A DNA stretch of 64,000 bases from Larix kaempferi. Taxonomy: Eukaryota; Streptophyta; Pinopsida; Pinales; Pinaceae. The position numbers were made by a program, and so were the translations under genes. Numbering within the stretch: the stretch's first letter is position 1; the number at the start of each line of letters is the position of its first letter. Location of the stretch: positions 2,026,001 through 2,090,000 of the forward strand of contig BSBM01000597.1 of assembly GCA_027924585.1 (NCBI GenBank). Reading direction: 5' to 3'. This document shows positions 24,162-33,667 of the stretch, piece after piece. Below the pieces are notes generated by a model. That model did not search any database. It saw nothing but the letters and a program-made list of their open reading frames with translations, and was not told where the DNA came from.

Positions 24162-24844
24162 TGTTCGGATATCCACATCATCATTTTCAGGACCTTGCAT
24201 GCAATTAGGGTTTGCATGCATTCCAGTCACCAGGTTGATGCCTCCAACACCTTATCCACTTCATTCTAGCACCTGGGAGCTCCTTCCATCAGAGTTTTAG
24301 CCCTCCTAGTCATGAAGGCGCCCACTTCTCACCTACTGCCAGAGAAGGGCGCACTTCTTCACCTACCCACTCAATTAGCTCCGATTCTCCTTGATTTGAG
24401 GCTTGTTTCACTCCCGACTGACTGTTTCACTCTGTTGGACCTCTAGATTGACTACATGACTTGTTCTGACTTCAGTTAAGCCTCCCATGCACCCTCCACT
24501 GAGCCTCCTTCCCTATATCAGTGATACACACTTCAGTTACACTAGTTACAGTCAGTTAGACTCAGATTGACACCTGGATGATTGGTTCTTGTGCATTGAT
24601 GACCACCACTGATTGATGATGAGGACTCCTAGTTGGAGCCAAGCTACACCATTCAGTAATTTGAATGACCTTCTTAGTCAATTCGAATTGCTCAGTCATT
24701 GTTACTGTATTGTATTGTAATTATTCACCCTCATTGGATATTGAGCACTAATGCATGTTTTGCACAGTCTTACACCATATTTTCTATTTTCATCTATTGT
24801 GATTGATTTACTTGTTCATTAGATCTGCTATGACTAATTTTACA
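24162..24844 (+). repeat. 3' LTR of copia D
   Basis: 683 bp, paired with 18810-19524. It ends ATTTTACA, followed by the duplicated AATAA. Confidence 0.93.
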
Positions 24845-24849
24845 AATAA

Positions 24850-25480
24850 TGCGAAAAGTAAATAGTTAATCTATCATATGTAAGGAAATAAAAACTAGAT
24901 TTCAGAATAATAAAGAATGAGATTCATGAGAGAAACAAGAAATACAAAATTTGATCTTTTGTATTACCTCAAATGGTGAGGATGGTTGAGTGTGAGCAGC
25001 TGCAAGGTTGAGGTGCTCTAATGGTCCAATGGTCTCTTCTTCTCCAATGCTTTAATGGGGATCTTCAAACTCAAAAGTGAAGCTAGGGCTCTCAAGAGTG
25101 AATTTGGAAGCATAAGGATAGGATGAATGTGGATGAATAATGGGGAGCCTCTATCACCCTTTTATAGCTTTTGTGTGATGGAGAATACCATTATGGTTTA
25201 AGGAAAGCAGTGGTATTGCTAAATGTGGTTTAGGTCTATTTTTTTCCTCTTTTTCCTTTTTTGAATATTATTCCCTTTTAATCGTTGGGAATTTTGGACC
25301 CTTTTTTAGGGTTTTTTGTATTTTTTGAGGAAAATTACATATTTTGAGGGGGAAAAAGATGGATTTTGGTCTTTTTGGTGACCTTTTGAAGGTTTTAGAG
25401 GCTAAAATGGTAGGAAAGGTGGACAAATGGGTCATGTGAATAGGGAAATGAGCTAGTGAGCATTTTTTTGGGTGTTAGCA
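24850..25480 (-). repeat. 3' LTR of gypsy B, main part (right of copia D)
   Basis: It matches 39537-40174 collinearly. The minus-strand start is TGCTAACACCC. Immediately upstream on the minus strand is a G-rich tract (plus-strand GCCCCCCGATG at 25485), the likely polypurine tract. A minus-strand TATAAAAGGG lies near 25160. Confidence 0.92.
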
Positions 25481-26755
25481 GATTGCCCCCCGATGTGTGA
25501 GGGTATGAGCTCATCGTATGGCGGATAGACATCATATTTCTTTTGTCTTTTTCCTGGGTTTGGAGGAGAGAAGAGACTGATTGGAGAATGGAACACCAGG
25601 CCCATGTAAACTACACAAACTAAAAATACATGTCCTTAAAATGAATGAGGAATAATCTTTGATAATGTACAAGGCGGGCATACCCATGCTCGTATCAAGA
25701 CATATAAATAACAATGATGCCCAAAAAAAGGGGGACCTGAATAATATATATAGACCTGTTGTGTACATCATAATGGTCTAGAGGGGACACAATGCTGAGA
25801 TATATTCATGGTCATACCATGACTGATTTGAAGAACTGATACACTGGAAAAGAGAAACAACCGTTTTGAATGAGGTGTCAGAAAGGTTGATGAACTACTG
25901 GATTTGAAGGTGTCCAACAACTGTAGGGACTCAATAACTATGAGTCAAATTTTGAAGAGTATATGGAACTGTATACTCGAGGGTGTACTTCTGAATACTA
26001 TCACCAAGCACAAATCGGATATCCATAGGAACATGTAACTGGTTGTTTCCTCAAGTAGACTCACAAGTGTGCTAAATTCAGGTGACATCCGAGGTCTTCA
26101 ACATAATAACTGGAAGGACCGATACCCCGTACGAGTCTCAACGATGTGATCAAGGTGTTGACGTCGAACATGTGAGAAACAATCATTCAGAGACGCACTG
26201 AGGACTCCTTTCAAAATGATTCGTAGGCACTCACCATTGATGTTGATGAGTCCAAGGCACATGGACCTCTAAGTCTATCCTCTGGAATAAATTGGTTGAT
26301 GTCGATAGAGGGAGACCTTCAACTATAAAGGAAATGATGTTTCCTTAATAGGAGGTCGAGGTGTACAACCAAGAAGTGATAGTACCGATAATGGGCCCTG
26401 ACATACTTTGGGGATGGGGAGTAACTGGGGTGGACTCAAACTTTCTTTGTTTAGAGCGTGATGACATGGTTGACCTAGCAGCATATGAAACTAAATTTTA
26501 GGTGTGGGGATCATGGCTTAAGAGATCGGGGGTATGTATTGCAGACTAGAGTGACTCTAGGGGACAAGTTGATGGATGCTATCGGGAGACTCTCAGGGTG
26601 ACATATTGTAGAATACTCTGAACAAAGGAGACCATAATGGGGAAACTTCCATGTGAGCATACATGATCTGTTGTGGTGTCGACAAGCACCGTTGTTGGGG
26701 TCTTCTTCGTGGTCTTAATGAGCTCCAAGAAGGGATAAAAGTGTGCTCAAAAAAT

Positions 26756-26965
26756 GGTACTGTCCTGTGGATTTGTGCGAGTCCAGGACTATTCATGCTT
26801 GTGAGTGTTTTCATTTTTAAGGAGTCTGAGAACAATAAAAAGACTCTGAATTGGTGGAGGAGTACCATCCTGTGGATTTATACGAGCCCAAGATGGTGAT
26901 TGCTCGTGGGTGCTTTCAATTTTAAAGAGTTTGAAAGCGGTAAATAGACTCCATTGGTGGTCTTT
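26756..26965. repeat. Two-copy ~110-bp tandem duplication in gypsy B
   Basis: GTACTGTCCTGTGGATTTG...GAGTCTGAGAACAATAAAAAG recurs as GTACCATCCTGTGGATTTA...GAGTTTGAAAGCGGTAAATAG. The copies have diverged noticeably, so the duplication is old relative to the element. Confidence 0.75.
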
Positions 26966-27270
26966 TTCGTGTATTAGTCTCCAAGGCCCGAAAAAGCATA
27001 AAATGATGCAAATGGAGAACTCTTCTAGCCGATGTGACTAGAGTATTCTTTTTTTGTAATTAGTCTACAAGGTCCAGAAAAGGGGTAAAATTATACTAGG
27101 TAGACACCCTTTCAGATACATTTAGCGAGCATGAAAGGAAGGAAGATTGCTCGGCGATCTTTCATTGTTTTAGGAGTCAGAAAAAGAGCTTAACAAAAAT
27201 GCCCTAAGTGCCTTTTTCGTAAAAGAAGAGGTCGGCCCGAAAAGGGGGTAAAATTATACCGAACATCAAG

Positions 27271-27725
27271 GTATGGGTGAATGCGAGAAATGATCTCAAG
27301 CTTTGTCATGAGCGCGGAAAACTGAATCCAATGATAAATAGAATGTCAAAAATGGACAACATCCGATGTGGCACGCAAATCGAGGCGATGAGGGGCATGC
27401 AAAAAATGCCCTAAAAATGTGGTGGTGAGAGAGAGAAATGATCTCAAGCATCATCACGAGCACAAAAAAATGAATCGAGCGATATAAAGAATGTCAAAAA
27501 TGGACAACGACCGATGTGGCATGCAAACCGAGGCGATGAGGGGCATGCGGAAAATGCCCTAAACATGTGATTGTGAGAGCAAGAACTGATCTCAAGAATC
27601 ATCACGAGTGTGGAAAAATGAATCTGGAAATATAAAGAATGTAAAAAATGGACAAAGGCCGATGTGGCACGCAAACCAAGGTGATGGGTGTGTGTGAAAA
27701 AATGCCCGAAAATGGGAGTGGTGGA
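27271..27725. repeat. Three-copy ~148-bp tandem array in gypsy B
   Basis: Units contain GATCTCAAGC, CATCACGAGC, AAAGAATGTCAAAAATGGAC and GATGTGGCACGCAAACC, spaced about 148 bp (for example AATGTCAAAAATGGACAA near 27342, 27490 and 27638). The ORF found on the minus strand across it is a repeat artefact. Confidence 0.8.
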
Positions 27726-27845
27726 ATTGGGAAACTGACTAGACCATCGTGGATATCTCGCCGCGCTGAATCCAATGGTATCAACAGTTTGAAAAAAGGG
27801 CGTCATATGGCCCCGAAATGGCTGTTTGAAAAATATTCAACTGTC

Positions 27846-27853
27846 TATAAATA
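27846..27853 (+). promoter_or_regulatory. Candidate TATA box for the antisense ORF of gypsy B
   Basis: TATAAATA followed by GTGAGAGGACCC lies about 560 bp upstream of the ATG at 28408, on the same strand as the antisense ORF and opposite to the polyprotein. It is the only strong TATA-like word between the 148-bp array and the ORF. This is inference only; no transcript evidence. Confidence 0.4.
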
Positions 27854-28117
27854 GTGAGAGGACCCATAGGGACATGTGTCATTTTCATGGTTGAGTTTCA
27901 TAAGAGATTTGATCCTGGTCAGAGCACTTTCTTCATTTGCGGGAGATTCGACCGTTAGTTTTCCATTATCTGAGTTTCATGTAAGCCTAATAGCCTTAAG
28001 CCATAAATTTATTTAATTTCAGGGGGAATTGGGGGACTCAGGGGTGGTACATTGGTCCCTTTGAGTGATTAATGGGAAAATCGTGGGTCCTGAGCCTTTT
28101 TATGTGATTCAGATCGC

Positions 28118-28355
28118 GGCTGAGAGCTCTACAGTCGCGATCCAAAATCACGACTATGGTTCTCACAGTTGCGATCCGAATCGCAGCTGTGGGCTTCACA
28201 GTCGCAATTTGAATCGCGGCTATGGGCTTCACTGTCGCGATTTGGATCATGGTTGTGGCCTTCATAGCCGCAATTTGGATCATAGTTGTGGCCTTCACAG
28301 TCACGATTTGAATCGCGGCTGCGGGTCCTATAGCCGCGATTTCGATCACGACTAG
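28118..28355 (+). repeat. Seven-unit 33-bp tandem array
   Basis: Units of the form CTTCACAGTCGCAATTTGAATCGCGGCTATGGG repeat about seven times with a strict 33-bp period, keeping both strands open. The plus strand encodes 11-residue units such as HSRNLNRGYGL. It sits directly upstream of the antisense ORF, which may be preceded by a splice acceptor (TTTTTTGGCAG at 28396-28406). The array could be a 5' leader, a coding first exon or a regulatory array. Confidence 0.85.
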
Positions 28356-28407
28356 GAAAAAAAATTTGGTATAATTTTCTGAAATATTTTCTATGTTTTT
28401 TGGCAGG

Positions 28408-29717
28408 ATGATCATAGTCCCGAGGCCTGTGTGGAGGCAGAGGGAGATGCCTGCTGATTTGGTGGAGATTATATATGGTGACCATGATGTTCAGGCTGTG
28501 TTAGCAGCGAGTGGACTGATGAAGTTCGCTCGGGTGCCTATTATGCAGTCAGCAAAGTTGTTGTTGACCAGGTTGATTAGATTCTAGGATCCGACCCTTC
28601 AGGATTTTATGATTCAAGGTGAGAGGTTAGACCTCACCTTGACTGATGTATATTTTTTGATTGGTTTACCCCATCTAGGTGTGATAGGAGATACACAACC
28701 TAGGATCCAGGTGGATATTGATATAGAGGATCTTTTGGAGAGATTTTGTCGTCCGAGTTCCCGAGTGCATGCAAATGCACTGTCAGTTAGTGACATAGAG
28801 GATCCGTCTATGAGAGTAGTTGCAGCTTGTGTGCTGCGAGTGATTGGGTCTCAGGAGCCGCAGTGGTTGTCAGGTGGGAAGAAGATGTTGGTACACCAGG
28901 TTATGACTGGCACGTACTATGCCTAGGGACAAATGTTCCTACCTGGTGTTCAGCGAAAGCTGAACGAGGTGAGTTAGTTTGGGGGGAACTTTAGTTATGC
29001 CTCCTTCTTATGTTGTTTTTTCTTCAAACGGGTGCCGACTTTATGGCCTTGTAATCTGGTCCGGGATGGTGCTATTCATGAGCCGCAGATGGTGCGGTGG
29101 GGCAAGATGATGACTCGACGTTGTGGTGTGGAGGTGGGACAGGTTTTTACTACTGATATGTACCAGCAGTGGGAGCAGATGCCAGTTTTGTTCGATGATT
29201 TTCCGTACCGGGGTATGGACTTTCGTGGTGATGTCGAGATGCCACAAGCTCTGGGATAGGCCTGGGGGCCGGATGGTATGTATTTGTTTTTGTTTTTCTA
29301 CATCATGTTTATATATTTATAGGTTTTTTCCATTATGATGTTTTAGGGTTATTCTTACGATGCTGACTTCTTTGAGTCTTGGTTATCGTAGATGTGGGTC
29401 CGAGGCCTGTACCGGGGAATCTGATTCGTAGAGGTCATGTGGTGGTGGTACCTCGATTACCTCCTCCACCTATGAGAGAAGTCGTACGTCACCATGACGA
29501 TGCTGGGGGGGCAGATAATATACGAGCTACCATCGAGGGATTACTGGACGATGTGGAAAATGATGGCTGGAGGGACTTGGACTGGGAGATCTTAGAGACA
29601 TGTTACGATGCTCCGCGTGAGTGGAGGTCGATTCTGAGATGGATCGCTGTGTTGGAAACAGAGAGGAGAGCTCGGGACCAGTTTGATCCAGAGGAGGAGC
29701 CAAAGGACGAGGACTAG
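28408..29717 (+). pseudogene. Antisense PMD-like extra ORF of gypsy B
   Basis: It lies on the strand opposite to gag-pol. From the ATG at 28408 one frame runs to 29275 with TAG stops at 28585, 28924, 28975 and 29257. Blocks are LLLTRLIRF, LTDVYFLIGLPHLG (the D-V-x-F-L-x-G-L core of plant mobile domains), MRVVAACVLRVIGSQ, NFSYASFLCCFFFKRVP and MYQQWEQMP. A GT-AG intron at 29276-29391 (GGATG|GTATGT, TATCGTAG|ATG) would join GPD to DVGPRPVPGN in phase and add a C-terminal acidic tail (DWEILETC, FDPEEEPKDED) ending at 29717. The relic at 356-1123 shows the same block order. Antisense extra ORFs near the 3' end are known in Tat-lineage elements. Their function is unknown; the host PMD proteins MAIN/MAIL act in silencing. 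This copy is inactivated. Confidence 0.7.
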
Positions 29718-30065
29718 TCTGCCTACTACCTGCCCCCAAATGATGATGAGCATATGGGGATATGTTTGTTGATACATATTATGTACGGCTGGTGTACTTT
29801 TTGTATATTTGGGTTCTGAGGGCACTCTTGACATTATGACTATATGATGATACATATATATTTATGCATATGGATGCATTTTTTATTATATAGTCGTCTG
29901 TGCACATCGTGTCATTGTTTTAATGTCTTGTTGCACGTGGATGCAATTGTATGATGTTTGTTTGCCCATGGAGGTACATGTTATGCACGTGGTGGCAATA
30001 CTATGATGGTTTATTTTGTTTGTTTATTTAATTTTTGATGCCTATGTGATGCATGTTTTGATATC
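29718..30065. other. Spacer between convergent ORFs of gypsy B
   Basis: The 3' ends of the antisense ORF and the RNase H frame face each other across about 350 bp of T-rich, TGCATG-rich sequence. No ORF of interest. It would hold both 3' ends or terminators if both strands were transcribed. Confidence 0.5.
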
Positions 30066-30494
30066 CTACATGTTTTGGTTGACGTGCCAATCTAGAATGT
30101 TATTAGCCACTTGATCTGCGACACTGTTTGGATTTCATGGGACATGAGTGAATGAAATGGATTCAAAGTGTCGAATCATTTGTTTAGTGCGCAGAAATTT
30201 TATAAATAGACAGGGATCGTGTACCTGGTAACGGTTGTTGAGTTGGGAAACAAGGAGTTGGGAGTCCAGGAAGACGCTAAGGTGACTTATGCCCATTTGG
30301 AGAGAAGCGACTAGTAGACTGGTCACAACATCGTATTCAGCTTGGTTATTGGTAGCAGCACCTACACACACTCCGTCGAGGTGGATCAACTCGTGTGAGG
30401 GGGAAAAGAGTACCCAAGCTACAGAAGCAAGATTTGGAGACCAGCGACTTGCACCATCAGTGAAGCTGACATAGTAGAGTGGAACAGGATCCAT
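30066..30494 (-). pseudogene. Archaeal-type RNase H of gypsy B, placed after integrase
   Basis: The ATG at 30494 (MDPVPLYYV) opens a frame with YVSFTDGAS (first Asp), NNQAEYDVV (catalytic Glu), LSVFLDSQLLVSQLN (second Asp), then FTHVP-stop at 30135. It resumes NSVADQVANNILDWHV and ends at 30066. This is the plant/archaeal type I RNase H domain found as a second RNase H in Tat/Ogre elements; it would degrade RNA in RNA-DNA hybrids. In canonical Tat elements it sits between the first RNase H and integrase. Here it is downstream of the integrase C-terminus, 113 bp past that frame's stop and preceded by a T-rich tract plus ACACAG. It may be a separate or spliced ORF. One CGA-to-TGA-type stop breaks it. 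Confidence 0.85.
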
Positions 30495-30607
30495 CTGTGT
30501 TCATGCAGGAAAAAAAAATGTAAGGTTTTGAAAGTTTACAGTGAAAAAATGAATAAAAAACTGTACAATATGGATTGTGGTGTCCAGAAGGTTTTTTATG
30601 GATAGAA

Positions 30608-31741
30608 TCATTTAAGGTACAAGCCGTTACGAGGGTTGCGCATGGGATTACCTTTTGAGTTGGTCAAAATGTATGCCCCATGTCCAAGGAAAGTCTGCAT
30701 TGATGTATGGACATTGCCACAAGGATTCAAATTTTCCTTTGCCCATTTTGTCATGTGCTTGATCGTAAACGAGTACAAGGTCTCCTTCACTAAATGTCTG
30801 TGGGTGAACATGTTTATTATAACTGACTTTGTGTCAGTTTTTCACGGCTTCGATTGTTTGGAGAGCTGTGTGGCGATCTTCGTTGGCTTTTTCTAAAAGA
30901 AGTAGGCATTGTTCAATTGGTGAAGTATCCAGGAGGAGTTCGATGGCGATGTGCAACATCGTGTTCTGACACTCAATTGGGAGGACAGATTCTACGTCGT
31001 GAACTAAATGGAAAGGGGTGAAACCAGTGGCAGTTTTAGTGGACATGCGGTATGCCCAGAGTGCAGGAAAAAGCATCTGATGCAAATTGGACTTATGTCA
31101 GTCGACAGTGCACTGGAGGATAGTCTTCAAAATTTTGTTAATAGCTCCGACTTGGCCATTCCCTTGAGGGTAGTAGGCGGAAGAGAAATGATGGTCAAAC
31201 TTATGGAGGGTTGACAATTATCTCCAAACAAAGTCCTCAAAGTGAGAACCATGGTCTGAGACAAGTTGCTTTGGTACTCCAAAACAAGCAATAACATGGT
31301 CGAGGAAAAAGCGGGTTGTAGTGTCGGCTTTGTAGTTGTAAGTAGACATGGCTTCTGTCCATTTGGTAAAGTAATTGACGGCCACAATGATGTGTTTATG
31401 GCTGCCAGCAGATGTAGGATTACAATCCATGAAGTCAATGGCCCATTTGCAAAATGGTCCAACGGTGACGACTAGATGAAAGGGGAGGGGGGGGGGTGGG
31501 GGGGGGTTCTTGCCTTGGGGGCAAAAAGATGGCAATTTTGGCAATGTTTGACTGCTGTGATGTAGTCGGTAAATAGTGAGGGTTGAAAATAACTTGCGTG
31601 GATCACCATTTGGGCAGTGGCCATTCTGAAGAAATGGCCATCGCAAGCGCCACTATGACAGTCATTAAGGACTTGTTCTGCTTCTTCTTGAGAAAGGAAA
31701 CGTCGTAGGATTGTGTCGATGCATGGTGACGGATGCAACAT
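30608..31741 (-). pseudogene. Gypsy B integrase
   Basis: The minus strand carries the HHCC finger (NDCHSGACDGHFFRMATAQM ... HCQNCHLFAP), then the core (KWAIDFMDCNPTSAGSHKHI, QLVSDHGSHFEDFVW, ALWAYRMSTKTATGFTPFHL) and the C-terminal module (HMTKWAKENLNP, LGHGAYILTNSKGN). Core residues of the D-D-E triad are visible for the first two Asp (DFMD, SDHGS). The frame changes at a run of C (plus-strand G tract 31482-31506) just before the core and again near 31130 and 30830. It would insert element cDNA into chromosomal DNA. It is not functional as it stands. Confidence 0.85.
31482..31506 (+). repeat. Poly-G tract in integrase
   Basis: Runs of 4, 10 and 9 G separated by single A and T. On the coding strand it encodes a proline-rich linker. 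Homopolymer slippage here coincides with a frame change between the integrase finger and core. Confidence 0.9.
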
Positions 31742-31949
31742 CGTCCGTCATTATCGATATTGGGTTGAAACTTCTGTGTACGGAGGTAAACCAAAATGTC
31801 GTCGTACCAAGGATTGTCGGACGAGATGATGAATAAATGGTCATCAATTAGATCAGTATGGATAGTTGGTGATGATGATGAGGATGGTAGGTTCGTAATG
31901 AGATGAGCAAGTGCTAAGGCTTTGGTGCTCTTTGGTGTTTTAAAATTTA

Positions 31950-33667
31950 GGTCGTATTCTTATAGGATAATCACCCATTTAGCTACGCGGCCTTGCAAAA
32001 GGAGACGAGTCAAGAGATAGACCATTGGGTTGGAATTTGTGACAACTGTGGTATGGCTGAGAAGGATGTAATGATGCACTTTCTGTACTGAAAAGATGAC
32101 TTCGAGGGACATTTTATCTTCATGTGGATAGCATAGTGGTGGGCCTGATAAGGTTTGGCTCACATAGTAAATGACATGTTCTTAACGAGCAAAGTCTTCT
32201 TGGACGAGTACTCCATAAACGTCATAATCAGATGTCGAAACATGAAGGATGAAGTATCTTGTGAAATCCGGAGGAGAAATCAAGGGGGCATTGGTAAGTG
32301 TTTTCTTCAGGTCTATGAAAGATCCTTCTGCTTGGTCATCCCATACAAGATGGGTATGAAGGTGTAGTAAATGAAGGAAACCATGAACTGTCGTGGCATA
32401 ATCGGGGACAAAGTGGCGGAGGAAGTTAGACCTCCCTTGAAGGCTTTGTAGTTGTCTTAGTGTACGGGGTGATGGTAGATACACGATGGTTTGAACCTTT
32501 AATGGGTCTATGGTGATCCCTTTTTATGAAATGATAAAACGCAACAGACGGCCTGCTGGGATGCAAACAAACACACTTGATTGGGTTCAAACGGATTTGG
32601 TATTTGCGACAACCCAAGAAGACTTGTCGAAGGTCATCTAGATGGTTGGATCGTTTCTTGGATCGAGCCATGAGGTTGTCTAGATAAACCAATATGATGT
32701 TAATCAAGTCATGAAAACAATAAGTCATGGCCCGCTGGAATGTGGCTCCAGCATTTTTGAGACCGAAAGGCATGATGCGATAGGAAAAAGGGCCCCATGG
32801 GGTTGTGAAACCGGTTTTGTATTGATCTTCCTTGTGGATATGGATTTGGTTATACCCGGAGAAACTATCCATGAAAGATAGTACCTCATGCCCCGCACAT
32901 GCATCGATTAGTTGGTCGATAAATGGTATTGGGAATTTGTCTTTGGGACAAGCTAGATTGAGGTTGCGGAAATCAGTATAGACACGAATGGTGCCCACTT
33001 TCTTGTTGACTGGAACTGGGTTAGAAACCCAGGTGGTGTAAGAAATAGGGTATATAAAACCTGCTTCTCGAAGCTTCTCAATTTCAGATTTAACAGCTAG
33101 AAGGTTAGATGGGTGAATGGGGCGTTGTTTCTGGCAGATAGGAGGTACGTTATGCCAAGTGTCTATGTGATGTTCTACAATAGTAGGATCGAGACCAGGC
33201 ATTTCGGTGTAAGACCAGGCAAAGACATCGCGAAACTCTTGGAAGAGTTTCTTATAGGCTTGGACTTCCTCTTAAGTGCATGGTGCACCTAAGGAGATAA
33301 GTTTAGGTTTTCTAGGTATGGGAGAGATGTAAATTTTTATGATAGGCAAAATGTTAGCCATATTACCTTCTTCAAAGGCATCTGGTGCTGGGATTGGATC
33401 TTTGAACCAATCGACCTTGGTTGGTAAAAAATATTTTGATTCGATGGATAGTTGGTTTACCGTGGTAGAGGTAGATGCCTCAGGGATGAAGTATGACTAA
33501 TGGTGCATATCATCCCAGGGGTAGTCCAGTGCAGTAAGTGTTTCTAGAATTTCCTCGTTGTGACAGAAGTAGTGTGTCATCAAATCAATTGGTTTAGGCT
33601 TGTAGGTGGCTGAAATCATATAAATGGTATTGATTTCTTTTGAAGGGGAAGACTCTGGGGGGTATAT
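31950..33667 (-). pseudogene. Gypsy B reverse transcriptase and Ty3-type RNase H
   Basis: The frame starts around EEVQAYKKLFQEFRDVFAW and MPGLDPTIVEHHIDTW. The RT blocks are PVPVNKKVGTIRVYTDFRNL, CPKDKFPIPFIDQLIDACAG, SFMDSFSGYNQIHI, MPFGLKNAGATFQRAM and the catalytic box LVYLDNLMA. The second catalytic aspartate of YLDD is Asn here, so polymerase activity should be lost. After a frameshift near 32470 the connection and first RNase H follow (LQGRSNFLRHFVPDY, FILHVSTSDYDVYGVLVQED, YPHEDKMSL). A spacer (IISSDNPWYDDILVYLRTQ) leads to the integrase finger. The wording FAWSY-x-x-MPGLDP is characteristic of Tat/Ogre-type polyproteins. Confidence 0.9.

Larger units (their letters stand above)
18810..24844 (+). 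mobile_element. Copia element D
   Basis: A 6,035-bp element with LTRs at 18810-19524 and 24162-24844 (TGTTCGGATATCC start, ATTTTACA end). It has a primer site at 19525 and an 11-bp purine tract immediately before the 3' LTR. The flanks are a perfect AATAA (18805-18809, 24845-24849). It inserted into the LTR of gypsy B, so it is the youngest nested layer here. It is related to copia F in gag, protease and pol sequence. It has one frameshift in gag and seven in-frame stops. Confidence 0.95.
25481..28117. other. Long non-coding 3' region of gypsy B
   Basis: About 2.6 kb lies between the 3' LTR and the antisense ORF. No domain-bearing ORF occurs on either strand. It contains two tandem duplications (listed separately) and, near its right end, a plus-strand TATA box that would serve the antisense ORF. 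Confidence 0.6.

Noticed and set aside
28038-28485. Minus-strand ORFs of 118-125 residues over the 33-bp array
   Set aside because: Any 33-bp repeat without stops is open in several frames; only the array itself is supported.
28967-29032. Intron at GAG|GTGAGT in the antisense ORF
   Set aside because: A good donor word, but the frame continues through it and the NFSYASFLCCFFFKRVP block inside is conserved in the relic at 356-1123, so this is coding.
30495-30607. Intron joining integrase to the archaeal-type RNase H
   Set aside because: The T-rich tract and ACACAG look like an acceptor, but the only GT donor near the integrase end gives the wrong phase; left as an open gap.
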